Shown here piece after piece: positions 12,901 through 25,664 of a stretch of 64,000 bases of DNA (position 1 is its first letter; each line of letters begins with the position of its first letter). The stretch spans positions 82,449,652 to 82,513,651 of the forward strand of contig NC_079496.1 in assembly GCF_030052815.1 (NCBI RefSeq), given 5' to 3'. Both the position numbers and the translations under genes were made by a program. Below the pieces are notes generated by a model, which was not told the origin of the DNA, searched no databases, and worked only from the letters and a program-made list of their open reading frames with translations. The DNA is from Hevea brasiliensis. Lineage: Eukaryota > Streptophyta > Magnoliopsida > Malpighiales > Euphorbiaceae.

Positions 12901-13798
12901 TCAAAAAATGTAAACTTATCTTTGATTGTAACTTGCTAAACCCTCACCAAACTTCTCAAATTTGGTATCCATATCTTCCTTGTGATGTGTAGACCATTTT
13001 TAATGAAGCCACTTAGGTGATTGGAGGTGAAATGAAGGTGGTTAATGGAGCTTTTTCAATTTGCGGCCATGGAGGTTTGTGGAGAAATTCATCTGCCATG
13101 GCAATTCCCAAGCTTGAAGATGAAATGGCAGATTGTATAATGGGTGTACACCTGCCCCTTTAGTCCTTAATTAATTCCCTAGTGGTCCACTCACCACATT
13201 TAAATCATATTATAAGCTTAAAGTGCTAATTACACAATTTTCACTCCACTTTTGGTTATTTGCATTAGGTACCACTAAACTAATTTTTCATTTTATTTTC
13301 TAAGTGTAATATTATTTATTTTTAATGGACATTTAGGTCAAAAGACAATTCGGGATGTCGATTGACCATAATGCCCCTGTTCGGGTTATATTCCCGATTT
13401 TTCGGTAACACCGGGTTTTGTCTGTTTTTCGATTTCTCACTTTTCTTTGTACTAATTATTTAATTTTTCTTTGATATTTCTAATGATATTTATACTTCAA
13501 TAAATATTTATTGGAGTCTTAGAAATATTTTTTCGTGGTTCCCGCATCCGTAGCTAGTCAACGGTTCACGCCGTGACTTCCTATGGCGTCACCCATCGCT
13601 AGGGTTTTCGGCTCGCTTAACTTGGTTACAGTTCTTTGCTATTATTTTTCCTTTGTTTTTCTTGTATTTTCTTTTCTTGTATTTCATTATTTTATGTCTC
13701 CTCACTCATATCGAAGTGTAGTTCTAGGCATCCTAGCTGTCCGGAAAGCACTGGTCACCGGGACAGCAGAACGCACTACCGAACATAGGGGTGTTACA
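9936..13798 (-). repeat. Family I LTR 3 (complete, 3863 bp)
   Basis: This is the outer 5' LTR of the array, from TGTCACACCC to GGGTGTTACA. It is almost identical to LTR 2 apart from clustered small scrambles, many at CAG/CTG sites. Its right edge joins element II at 13799. The internal tandem sub-repeats of LTR 2 are all present. Confidence 0.92.
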
Positions 13799-14850
13799 GA
13801 TCCACACCATAAGCATGCACCAGTCACTCGCCAACAGTCCCCCTTGTGCCACTTTTGGCAAGATGGACAAAGTGTAAGATGCCGGGTTGGTCCTCAACAT
13901 CGTCTCTAGAGAGCTGCCCACTGATGGTGTGGACTGACCTCTCCTAGGTGTAAACTGTGGTCTGGGCCCCTAGGACTAACCCTGACCTTATGGTTGTCCT
14001 GAACCCTGAGTAAGAGGACCTTTACTCTTCTTACCGGAGCAGAAAATGAACTGGATTGACCTGGACCCCTCTTCTGCTATCTTTCCCTTCTAGTTTGCTC
14101 ATATATTCGGACCCTTTCTACTTTCGATGCAGCATCTACTAATTTGGTAAAATCTGTGATCTCTAATGCTGTTATCATGACTTTGATATTGTCATTAAGC
14201 CCTTCTTCAAACCTTCTGCACCTCTCTGCCTCTGTAGGGACTATCTCCCTCCCATGCCGGCTCAGTCTGATGAATTCTCGCTCATACTCTACCACTGATA
14301 GTTGCCTCTGTCTCAGACTGATAAATTCTCTTCTTCTCTCTTCTAAATATACTTTACTGAAATATTTCTTCCTGAACTCTGTGAGGATGGATTCCCAGGT
14401 GATCCATTTTAGTTGCACCTCACTAGTTACTGTGTCCCACCACTGATATGCATCATCCTGAAGTAGGGACACAGCACCCTCCAAGTTCTGCTTGGGGGTG
14501 CAATTAAGCTATTTCAGCACTCTGATTGTTCTATCCAACCAGTTTTTCGCTGTCATGGGATCATCCTCCTTCTTCCCAAAGAAATCCACACCCCCATGTT
14601 TTCGCAGTTTCTCCAGATGGGACTTATGTGGTGCTGGTGGAGGTTGTGGCTGTGGTTGTGGTGGTGGTGGTGGAATTGCCCCCATCATTTGGAGTTAAAA
14701 CTCGATCATTTGTTGAAATAGTGTAAACTGAGATTGGGCAGGTGCCTCAGCTGCTAGTGGAGCAGATTCTCCTCTACCCCCAGATTCAGCCCTTGCTGGA
14801 GCACGGCTCTCTACCTCTTCATCAACTGCTCTTTGAGAAGTAGGATCCAT
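13799..14850 (-). pseudogene. gag: gag of element II (truncated, nonsense codons)
   Basis: The start is at 14850 (MDPTSQRAVDEE), shared with element III. A Gln/Pro-rich stretch is followed by the gag domain, including LLQDDAYQWWD and VVEYEREFIRLSR, open from 14484 to 14077. The first zinc-knuckle region and the start of CLWCG lie near 13810-13860, where the family I array cuts in. Stops at 14077 (RERQ then stop, where element III reads ERQQKRG) and near 14510 fit CAG/CAA to TAG changes. Gag would form the particle shell; this copy cannot make an intact one. Confidence 0.82.
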
Positions 14851-14961
14851 ATCCTGATCAAAATAATAAAACAAATAAATCTGCATCAGTGTCACCTCAA
14901 CAGTTACAAATGCAATGCAATGGTACGCACTCTATCTAGGCCTAGAAATGCCTAAACCGAT

Positions 14962-14973
14962 GCTCTGATACCA
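14962..14973 (-). other. Primer-binding site of element II
   Basis: The minus strand reads TGGTATCAGAGC, matching initiator tRNA-Met. A 5-nt spacer (CTAAA) separates it from the LTR edge at 14979. Confidence 0.92.
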
Positions 14974-14978
14974 CTAAA

Positions 14979-17900
14979 TGTGACACCCCTTACCCGTCTA
15001 TAGTGTAGCCAGGCAAGATATGCCACAAAGTGTGCCGGAGCACCAAATCATATTTCAATTCAATTTACCCTTTTTACTTATTTATTTACAATTTTTGATA
15101 ATTCTGAATTTTCTGTAAATTTTATAGAAAATCTAGCATAGTGCCGACTGTAAATTGGAAAAATAGTTCTTCTGAATCTGTTAAAAACACTTCCAATATA
15201 ATCATAATTTCAATCTTAACCAACCACCAACATACTTTCAACAATTTCTCAAATCACTTCAGTATCTTAAAATTCAATTCATTTCATATCAGACTCAATT
15301 CAATGAGAAATGCTCACATTTATTACTGAACATAGTTCATAGATAATTACATCAAAATCATAATTACATGAGTTTATAATATACATTACCAAAGTTTATA
15401 AAATACAAAATACTAAAATACCAAAATACCAAAATACAAAAAGTGGCCTAATGTCCTACCAAATGCACTGCAAATGTGAGGTGACTCTAGACTCTGTGTG
15501 CAGATATGAAAGCTCACCCAGTATGAGGCCTGCTGGACTCCCTAGCTATGTCTGCAGTACCTGCGCGTGGAAAAAGCGACGTGCTAAGCAATTCTGCTTA
15601 GTGGTGATAATATAAAATAAAATAACTAAAATAACATAAATATGCAGAATGTATGTTTGCATTTTAGGTAGACTTAATTTCTGGCATTTATTGCAGTATA
15701 ATTCGATTAAAATTTTGTAAGATTCATTATCATTGCCTGAGTAACCCATACTAGTCGACCAGACTGGATAAACGGGTAAACTAGCACTGGGTACTAAGTA
15801 CCTTGGACCATCACACCATCGGTCACATTGTGTCTCCCGGTGTGCAACAGAACAGTTAATAAGTTGTAATAATTATCAGGGATAAAACCCAAGTATAATA
15901 TCTCAATCAACATAGCCAAAGGCTATTTTATCATAGAATGGCACGTGAGGCCATAAAACACAGAATGGCATAAAGCCATATGCAGTACTGCTAACAGAAC
16001 CCTATTGGCATGCCAACCTATCTAAACCAATCTTGCTGGGTGTACTAGGGCATGTTACACTCTTAATTTATACAATTCTTGAAATTTAAGTTTAGGTGTT
16101 ACTATTCATTCCATTAGTCAACAAAAATGTTGACTTTTGCATAGGCAATAGGTACATTGGTTTTAATACTCCCAACATACCACATTTTGCATTCTAAAAT
16201 TGTTGGTATTGGTTACCAATACCATTTCTAAGCTTAATGTTAATTGTTTAAAATTTTCAGATTTCAAGCTTTCTATTTACTGTCCCATTAGTCATTTTTG
16301 TAGTGGGAATTTAGCAAAGTGGTCAACATAAAAGTTGTTCCTTATTGTGTCTAATTATATTTCCCTTTTTGAATCACTCCATTTGGAATTTTTTTTATCT
16401 CAAGTTATGGTCTAAACACCATAACTGGCCGGATTGCCAACTTCCCAGATTTTATGGACTGACCAAATCTACAGTGTTTGGGGCAGTGATTGTAGGTCAC
16501 TTTTTAAACATGTTATGGTCAAAATTTGGGTTAGGTTTCTTTAATAAAGTTGTAGGTCTATGTCTCAGCTATTTTATGGTAAAATTTAAGGTCAATTGGA
16601 CCTTTTTACACTAAGTTATGACCAAATGAATAAACACTGTTCATTTGGTCATTTTGCCTAGGCAGAATGCAGGTCACCTAGATTAGGGTAATCTTTAGAT
16701 TAACTTAGTTTGGTTTTATGGGCATGGTTTCTTCACCAAATTTGTGCCATTATGTGTCTAGTTCCATGTACAATTGGCCTTGCACTAATTGAACCTCTAC
16801 AACTCCAGTTATTGCTGCATAAACCTACTGGACTCATGCCCAATCCTGCAGGTCACCAAGGGCAGCCACACTACCTCAATTCCCACTATACAAACCACTT
16901 TATTTCTTGTTTACACATAACCAAATGGTCACTAATTGACCATTAAAACTTATTTTCACTATTACATGATCAAGGTCTCAAGTTCATGCTCAAACCCTAA
17001 CCCTAATATCTCCAATCATGCATTTACCTTCCTTTCATTATCCTAAATAATATATTAGTGTTAAAGGAAGCCACAATATCATTTTAAATCTCAGAAATCT
17101 ACAAAACTCAACCAAGTTTAAGGCTGCAAAAATTTTGGGATAGACATACACATGATGTTTGTTAAGTTTCTAAATTTACACTTATTTTCACTCCTCCAAC
17201 ATGAATGGAAAGAGAAAGATCAAATTTAGTCACTAACCTCTAATGGAGTGAATTTCAATCTTGCAAGAGCTCTTCCATTATACTTCTTTTTGCTCCCAAA
17301 AGCTTCACCAAGATGAAAGAGCAAGCTTTTGTGTTAACACTTAGGGCTTTTGTCGGAAGAGAACTAGGGAAAGCAAGCTTTTGGTGAGCTTGGCTATAGA
17401 GGAGTGAGGGAGAGGCTTGGTGCTGCTTGGAAGAAGAGTGGGAGGCTGCTGGTTTGTTCTAGATTTCTGACCTCTTTTCCTCTTTTTTAATGTATTTTAA
17501 ATATGTTTAGTGATTTTTGATTGGCCAAGCTTTTTAATTACCTCATGCTTACATAAGCATGAAGTAATAAATCCCATTTTCTTTTCATTTTCTTTTCTTT
17601 TCTTGTCTAATTAAATTTTTAATAATATTTATTCATATTTTAGGTCATATAAATTATTTAGTTAATGGGACAAGTTGGCAAAAATTCATCTCTGAAGACG
17701 AAATGACCAAAATATCCTTCGTTTAGCTTATCGAGCTAAAATTGTGTGTACCGATTGATTAAATTTTTTTCTTGTGTTTTATTAACATTTAGTTGTCATT
17801 GGAACCCCAATAATCCTTCCCTGAGGTCCCAAAAATTATTTCATGAAGTTTTTCCCAGATCTAGGGTTACTAACGGCGTTCACCGTCACTTCCCTTTCAG

Positions 17901-18104
17901 GTTACTCATCCTTGGGATTTCTGCTCATTTAACCTTAGTGTATTTCATTCCTATAAATTTTCCTTGATTTTTATGAGCATTATTCAGTTTCTTTATAACT
18001 CTCCACTTTAGTCTAATTATAATTTCAAACATTCTAACTGCTCGGACCGTCATTGGTCATCGGAACAGTAGACTGTACGGACTAGCTAAAGTGAGGATGT
18101 TACA
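14979..18104 (-). repeat. Element II 5' LTR (about 3.1 kb)
   Basis: The LTR runs from TGTGACACCCC to GAGGATGTTACA on the plus strand. It is clearly homologous along its length to both LTRs of element III (32163-35204 and 42176-45230). Near 17701 it carries GAAATGACCAAAATATCC, the variant here of the motif shared by all LTRs in this window. No gene is supported in this stretch. Confidence 0.9.
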
Positions 18105-19281
18105 ATTATCCAAAATGGATTAACAACACATAATTTCTCAATTAAAATTTTACAATACCATAAAATTTATAAATCATTCACACAACTTATTCAAAACAAA
18201 ATTTAATTTGAAAAACAAAAATGGAAATGGTTGTTGTGCACAAACCTCTTTATCTTTCTCTTACTTAGTTCAACTTCTCCTTGTCCTTTGATATTTCTTT
18301 CTCTACTAAAAATACACAATCGAGATATCTTAATACTTAATTCAATTACCACTAATAGCTAATTAATTAAATGCCTAATGTATGCCTAAGTTACTTAAGC
18401 AATTTCAAGGAGTTTGTGTCATAGACAAACTTATGCCTTGACATTGAAACCCAATTTCAACCTAGTTCTAGTCCTCATTTGATGGTATGATCTTAATGAA
18501 AGTTGTTCCTTTATGTATTAAGTTTTGTTTCCAATTTGAATCACTTAATTTGGAGTAGTGTAGCTCTAGTTATGGTCAATTTTCCATTCAGGTATCAAGT
18601 GGTCAATCTGACCAGGTGTAGGAATTTCCAGAATTGGAATCCCTAACTTCTGCTAGCAATTTCTCTAAATTGAATTTGGTTTTGGGTTCTTGTCAAAACA
18701 TCAAAGTTGTAGTTCTAGGTCTTATAGAAATTTTGGCTTTGGTTTCACTGCATTTTCAGTTTTTTGGACCAAGTTATGGTATTTTTTCCAAAACTGGTCA
18801 GATGGTCATTTGTTCAGGATTTCAGGTCTATTTTGGTTCTGGTCAGATTTGTTGACCTAAATTTTTCTAGAAAATTGGTTGTGTTAGTGTCAGAATTTGG
18901 GCTTATGATCTTTATGAAAAATGTGGTCCTATGTCTAACCTTTCTAATGGTTCAAGAATCAGTCCATTCTTTCCTTCCTAGAGTGAGTTGTGGACATGTA
19001 TTGTTCATTTGGTCATTTTTCCAAGTCCAGCATTAGGTCACCCGTATTCAAACTAATTTTAGACCAGTTTATATTCAGTTTTTGGACAAGGTCTCTTCAT
19101 GAAAAATGTGGCTATAGGTCTTAAGTTTCATCTCCAATTGGCTTCACACCAATTGGAGCTATCTAGCTCTACTTATAGCCCTAAAGGCATACTAGACTCA
19201 GAGGTCCAGAAATCAGCAATTCAATAACCATAAGTTTTCTCAATTCCATTCTTCAATTCTCACTTCACAGCACACTAAATG
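18105..19281 (-). repeat. LTR H, left piece
   Basis: This is a non-coding LTR fragment between the edge of element II (18104) and solo LTR IV (19282). It carries GTTGTGCACAAACCTC, also found in the family I and VI LTRs. It reads on continuously into 50282 once IV and its AAATG duplication are removed. Its left end lies beyond the window, on the far side of element II. Confidence 0.65.
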
Positions 19282-20319
19282 TGTAACACCCCTCACCCGA
19301 TAATAGTGTAGCCGAGCAAAGTGTGCTACATTCGGTGCCGGAGCACACTATCTTATCTTACTTTATTCCTTTAATAATTTGATCTCGTTATATTTTAATA
19401 TCAATTATTTTTCTATGGAGAAACCAGCGGAGTTTCCCCTATTTTATTAAATATTGACGTGATTCACTACTCACCTGTTTGAAATTTTCAATAATATTTT
19501 CAAATAAAGATCTCATCCATGCTCATCATTTCTGATAGTGTCCATACATTTCATTTCTTATTCATTACCATGCATTTTCATTCATGCTCATTTCATATAT
19601 CAAAATTTTCAAATTTCCATTAATTACATAATTTACAATTTACATAATATATAAATTAATATCAATTCTATAATTTATATTTCAACATAATAACTAATTA
19701 TAAATACATAAAATAACTTTTGTGAGCCCTATCTACATGCATTGCTGAAGAGGTGACAACCTTATACACTTCTGACACTTCTGCAGATCTGGACCCTAAG
19801 ATCCCAGTCTCATATATAGGAGCGGAAGCATGAAAAACACAAGTTTAGATCATTGAAATTCAAAATTTCTCATCTAGGGTCGCATGCATTATGTAAGATT
19901 TATTTTTATCTATTTGATTTCAATGATAAACAGTATATTAAAACTCTTTTAATATATTTTTGAATCTACATTTGCCATTTAAGATTTTAGAATTAATCAG
20001 ATTAATTATTAGAATCCTAGATTAGAACAAGAACAAGTGCACTAACCTCTTGTTGCACTGCAGTGTGTTTGGCACCTTTGGGATGCGTCTTTAGGACACC
20101 AGATGTTGTCCCTCTAGCTTGTCCACGCCAAGATCACCTATGGCAGCCCTTAAACAGCTTCTAAAGCTTTTTTCTATGAATTAAAAAATCAAGTTTTTAT
20201 TTTTATCTATTTGATTTCAATGATAAATAGCATATTAAAACTATTTTAATATATTTTTGGATCTACATTTGCCATTTAAGATTTTAGAATTAATCAGATT
20301 AATTATTAGAACCCTAGAT

Positions 20320-23300
20320 TGTAACACCCCTAAGTTCGGTAGTGTGTTCTACTGCTCTGGTGACCAGTGCTGTCCGGACGGCTAGGAAGCCTAGAACTAC
20401 ACTTCAATATGAATGAGGACATAAAATAATGAAATACAAGAAGAGAAAATACAAGAAAAACAAAGGAAAAATAATAGCAAAGAAATGTGACTAAGTTAAG
20501 CGAGCCGAGAACCCTAGCGATGGGTGACCGCACCGGGAAGTCACGGCGTGGACCGTTGACTGGCCCTGGACTGCGGGGAACCCTGGAAAACATTTTTAGG
20601 ACATAAATAGACCCTTATTGAAGTATAAATCTCATTAGAAAGATTAAAGAAAAATTAAATAATTAGTACAAAGAAAAGTGAGAAATCGAAAAACAGATAA
20701 AATATGGTGTTACCGAAAAATCGGGAACGTAACCCGAACAGGGGCATTATGGTCATTTGACATCCCGAAGTGTCTTTTGACCTAAATGTCCATTAAAAAT
20801 AAATAATATTACACTTAGAAAATAAAATGAAAAATTAAATTGGTGGTACCTAAAATAAATAGTGGAAATCATGGGTTAAATGTGGAATAAGTGGGAAGTT
20901 AGCTTAAAATATGATTTAATTTTTTAGTGGACCACTAAGGGGATTAATTAAATACATAGTGGAACATGTGTACACTTAAAATGCAGCTGAATAATTCATC
21001 TTCCTCATTTGCATTCAACTTGCCGAAATGAAGAACCTTGAAACCTCCATGGACGTGTTGTGTAAAGCTTGATTTCCTCTCTCCATTTCAACTCCAATCC
21101 CTTAAGTAGCTTTATGAAAAATGGTCTATACATCACAAGGAAGATATTGATACCAATTTTGAGAAGTTTGGTGAAGGTTTAGCAAGTTACAATTAAAGGT
21201 AAGTTTGCATTTTTGAGAATTTCTTTGTTAAAGTTTATGTTCATGTTATGGGTGTTGGTTTGGTGAAGGAAAATTTTGAGTTTGAAGGGTTATTGTTGTT
21301 TTCATTTTGGACAGCCATGAGTCACGTTTTTTATGAGATATTTGTGCATATAATTGATGAGAAATGGTGTTGATCATGATGAATTAGTAACCTAGTGAAT
21401 TATTTCATGTTTATATGGTGATTTATGCACTTGGATGGGAATTGGTAAATTGGATGGCACTTTGATGTTGAAGAATGGTTTGTGGCAGCTTGGGGACACT
21501 TGAGTAATGGTATATATTGAAGGAAGTGTGGGCAGAATATTGACCTAGAAGGTTGATGAGATGTATGTAGATTGATATTGTAAAGTGTATGTAAAATTTG
21601 TAATGGTTAGGTGTGTTTGTAATGGTAATTAGAAATTGTAATTGTGAATGATATTTGGTGTGTTGAGGGTAATGGTAATCTGCCCAAAATAATGTTAATG
21701 TAAAGTAGATAATGCTTTTGGTAATGTACCAAAACAGATTGGTAGGGTATGGAAGTAAACTTTGCAAGTTAAATGTGTGTTTGAAGTGGGGTGTGAAAGG
21801 CATAGTGAGGGCAGTGTACATTTTAGCCTATAACCTTAAATGTGTAACCTCAATTGGTATGAGACCAATTTGAGGTGAAACTAGGCACAAAATGTGCCAA
21901 CTTTCATTGAGAAACCATACCAAAATTCTGCTTGCAAGGTGACCTAAGAAAATGACCAATTCGGATTAGGTGCAATTAGGACCTGAAAAATGACCAATTG
22001 GGCAGCAGTGAGTGTTTAGACCATAACTCACTCAAACCAGGTCCAATTGACCTGAAATTTTAACCATGAATAGTTAAGACCCATACCTACAAGTCTTATG
22101 AAGACACCAAAGCCCATAAATGACCATAAGCAAGTCAAACAACTTGCACAAGTTCGGGTCCAAAAACTGGCCGAACCGGAATTGACCAATTTGACCTAAA
22201 ATTGACCTAAAATGGTACCATTTGACCAGCAAGAGTGTAATGACCATAACTCGGTCTACTTAACTCGGATTGACCTGAAATTTTGCACCGCGGTCCATAA
22301 GACCTAAATCTACAAGTTTGTAGTTTCGACCGAGACCTGAAAACCGAGGGAACTAGATCGTCCGGTTAGGTCAAACCAGTGTCCCGGAATCCAGCAATTT
22401 GCATTAAAATGCACTAAGCAAGGAAATGACTTTGGTAAAACATACCAAACCTAAAACCCTATCGAATGTGACATATTAACGACACTAAAACCTAATTTAC
22501 CTAAAACGTAACGAGGGTCGGTATATTAGGTGATTAAGTGAAAAATTGAGTTCAATGCATTATTTACCAAACATTATCGTTAGAGACAATTTAATTTAGT
22601 ACTGAAACACTTCAAATTGTGTTTATCAGTTACTAAAGACTCAGGAAAAGAGAAGGAAACACTGAGTCCAGACCAGGGAGACAGTCATCAGAGGTTTGTG
22701 CACAACAACTATTTCTTTTGAATTTTTCAATTGAAATAAATATTGACTATTTGTACATTATTGTTTTAAATTGTGGAAATGTGTTTGAATGGGTATTTAT
22801 TGCTTGAAAAGCATTGTAAATGATTTGAAACTGTGAGAAATTGTTTGAATGATATTGATGGATACTTATTGCTTAAAAGCATTGTAAATGGTTTGAAATT
22901 GTGGGAAAATTAGTTTAGTGTGATTTGTGAAAATCGAAGTTAATTATGAATTGTGTTGCCATTTTGTGAATGAAATTATGACTTTGGAAATTTATTGGAT
23001 TCTCACGAATCATTTGAATAAAATGTTTGGAATTGATTTTGTGTTCACACTTAGCATGACAGTATCGTATCATTCCTTCTCCAATTATGGGGTTGTGATC
23101 GTTTATTTTCCTTCTCCATTTATGGAGTCGTGATCGTTTATTTTTCTCCCTCTCTGGTTTACCAGTTGAGGTGATCGGATGAGTACTCATTATATAGCTA
23201 GCTCCCCTTCCTCATTGATTTCGATTAGTGAGGTTGTGATTGCTTTGTCGTGGTGTACAACACGGCATTGATCGGAAATTTGTGTCATGGCTTAAGTTGT

Positions 23301-24215
23301 GAATGAATTGGCAACACTGTATTCTTAAATTATTCGACTAAATTGCATTATTATGTATTGTGAGATTGTGAAATTGATTTAAACTCTCATTGACATATAC
23401 TGTCTTTTGAATTCAAACATGATCTGACTTATGGAAAATTATTGTGATATTGACAAATGGAGTTTAAATTCTTGTTGACATTTATTGTCTTGAATTTAAC
23501 TATGATTTTAAGTATCCACTATTTACATGACTTATGAATTGTGATTTAAATTGTATTTGGTTAATGTTGTGCACCACTGAGACATTATCTCAGCGATTGC
23601 TTTTTAATTGCTGTCGCAGGTAGAGAGACAGACAGGGCAGCAGACTAGGCTGCATATACCTCCAGCGAGAGATTTTTCGGGTATAATGAGTATACCAATA
23701 TTCTGTATTTTGTACCGTAATGTATGACACTGTATGTACATATTATTTTTGGTTTTGAGCAGTTGTAAATTCAAATTGTACCTTGAAGTTGTAAAATAAT
23801 TACAAGCTGTTTTGACTTGTAAAAGCTGTATTATATTTCCTTATCTCAGACTTTGAAAAATTTCTATGGAATTGAGTTGATAAATTGTTGTGTTGAGAAA
23901 TGTATTGGAGTTGAGATTTGGAAAATTATTAAAGTACTTTTTACAGGTTTTCTGAAGAACTGTTTTATCCAAAATACAGATGGCACTCTGCCAAAATTTT
24001 TACAGAAATTCCAAATAAACCAATTGAGTTAGTTATTTCACTCAGTTCACCAAAGTCTTTAACACCTGTAAATGGTGCTCACCACTGTAAAAGAAGTAAG
24101 AAAAGTTTTTAAAATCCCTTGTAGTGTATTTAATGGGTTATCGATGACGGAGTTGGTAATTCATTAGGTATACTACGGGATCATGTTATGCCTTACTGAG
24201 GGGTAGGGTGTGACA
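20320..24215 (+). repeat. Family I 5' LTR (3896 bp)
   Basis: The LTR runs from TGTAACACCCC to GGGTGTGACA and is almost identical to 26702-30576. Differences include a scrambled patch near 20570 and the CGATGACGG form near 24143, where the 3' LTR has CAGTAGACGG. It contains the shared motif GGGGCATTATGGTCATTT at 20741. Confidence 0.94.
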
Positions 24216-24223
24216 TGTTTTAG

Positions 24224-24236
24224 TGGTATCAGAGCA
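24224..24236 (+). other. Primer-binding site of plus-strand family I element
   Basis: TGGTATCAGAGCA is complementary to initiator tRNA-Met, 8 nt after the 5' LTR. Confidence 0.94.
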
Positions 24237-24405
24237 AAGTTTTTAAATTCTGTTTTCACCTGTTATTTGAATGTTCTTTCTGCATAGTACAACTGCTCAA
24301 TATCATTGTTTGATACATACAGTACATTACAGTATAAATATGCACTAACGAGAGTAAATATTCTTGTGTTATTTGTTCAGGAAAGCTAAAATCCTCGCAT
24401 TGAAT

Positions 24406-25664
24406 ATGGAAGAGGGTGATCGCTCGATGATCGTCTATAGAGGCCGAGGTGCAAGGATGCCCTGTGCCTACAAAATGTTAGTGGTTCAAAGAAGACTGCC
24501 TGATCGCAGCTTCTGCTCGCTCAGCAGATGGCTGCAATGTTCCAACAAATGGCTGGTAATGCGCCTACTCAAGTCCCAATACAGACACCAGTGGTACAAC
24601 CACAGTCTCCTACGAGGCAATATGATAAATTGATGAAATATGGGGCTACAGAGTTCAAGGGGACAGCAAATCCTCTAGAGGCTGAACAGTGGTTAGAGAG
24701 GATGGATAGGGTATTCAAGAAACTTCATTGTACAGAGGAGCTCAGACTTGAATACTCCGTATCTTTGTTACAGGGGGATGCTTATGACTGGTGGAAAACC
24801 ATTCCCCACGACAGTAGAACCCGCAGATAACATGGAATGACTTTCTCGTGGAATTGCATGAAATATGTCCCCGATGCTTATGTGGACGAAGTCGCAAGAG
24901 TTCCTAAGTGCAAACAGGGAACAGATCGCAATGAGTATGAAAGAGAATTTTTCCGCTGAGCCATTATGCAAGAAGTCTACTTTCTACCAAAGAGGAGAGA
25001 TTCAAGAGGTTTTAAACCTGCTTGAAGCCCAGTATCAGATTACAAGTAGTCGGCTTCAAACACACTAACTTCTCTGAACATATTTCTCAAGCTCTAGAGT
25101 TAGAAAGAATTGAGTCTGAAGTTGCTCCTGAGAAAAAGAAATAAGAGAAGACAGAAAAGAGGGAAATTCAGTAGAACAGAGTTCTAGTGGTCTTCTTGAA
25201 AGAGAGGAAAAACTTTGGGGATACAACGAGATAGTAAGAAGTCCATTAGAGATAGATCTTACGGGCGAAACCACCCCGATCCGATCGGCAAACTCAACAG
25301 AAACCCGTAAATGCTGTCGGATCGACTTTGTGAAACTTGTGGTAAACCACATAGTGGGGTATGTTATAGAGCCGTAGGAGCATGTTTTAACTGTGGAGAG
25401 ACTGGTCATTTTGCTAGGGATTGTGTAAATCCAGGTCGTTCTGGATCATTTACTACACCAAAGGGATCAACCCAAGTTTCTACCCCAAATAGTTCACCAT
25501 CAGTTAGTAGAGGCAAAGGTAGAGGTAGGGGTAGTACACCTAGAAGTCGGACTCATCGTGAATCGGCCAAAGCAGGTGATGCTTCAACTAGAGTATACGC
25601 TATATGTGAGAAAAGAGATGAGACTTTTGACATCATTGCTGGTACTTTCTCAATTAGCAACTAA
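24406..25664 (+). pseudogene. gag: gag of plus-strand family I element (frameshifted)
   Basis: Gag begins at 24406 (MEEGDRS). The gag domain is readable in 24528-24830 (EAEQWLERMDRVFKKLHC, VSLLQGDAYDWWKTIP), continues with frame changes through 24865-25140 (ELERIESEV), and ends in an open stretch 25311-25664. That last stretch holds two knuckle clusters, CETCGKPHSGVC and the canonical CFNCGETGHFARDC, then a Gly/Arg/Ser-rich tail and the stop after FSISN. The end aligns to the Gag/protease junction of element III (there VIRGTFFLYN followed by the DPGS box), so the coding region stops just short of the protease. A frameshift right after the start codon region (about 24425-24450) is absent from minus copy 1. 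Gag would bind element RNA through the knuckles. Confidence 0.85.

Larger units (their letters stand above)
1..13798 (-). mobile_element. Family I gag-only gypsy elements in tandem (LTR-int-LTR-int-LTR)
   Basis: The sequence at position 1 recurs near 6341 and 12662, giving a period of about 6.3 kb. LTR ends are TGTAACACCCC (sense start) and GGGTGTGACA (sense end); on the plus strand they read TGTCACACCC...GGGTGTTACA. The order is a truncated LTR (1-1123), internal region (1124-3601), LTR (3602-7477), internal region (7478-9935) and LTR (9936-13798). Both internal regions have a tRNA-Met PBS position, a gag and a purine tract but no pol. Neighbouring units share an LTR, as expected from unequal recombination between LTRs. 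The right end abuts GATCC inside the gag of element II. The left end and its target duplication lie outside the window. Confidence 0.9.
13799..18104 (-). mobile_element. Element II: 5' part of a minus-strand Ty3/gypsy element
   Basis: From right to left on the minus strand this comprises a 5' LTR (14979-18104), PBS (14962-14973) and gag (13799-14850), then interruption by the family I array. The remaining gag-pol and 3' LTR must lie left of the window. The right flank is ATTAT inside LTR H. LTR and gag are homologous to element III. Confidence 0.88.

Noticed and set aside
955..13909. Short open frames of about 60-108 codons near 955, 7301 and 13583 beginning with the same VTVLCYYFSFVFL peptide
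   Set aside because: These are a T-rich part of the family I LTR read by chance. The apparent hydrophobic segment comes from base composition, and the frames end at different points in each copy.
14620..14690. GGTGGTGGTGG-rich stretch that could look like a glycine-rich gene or microsatellite
   Set aside because: On the minus strand it is the Pro/Gln-rich N-terminal part of the element II gag, matched by 41840-41880 in element III.
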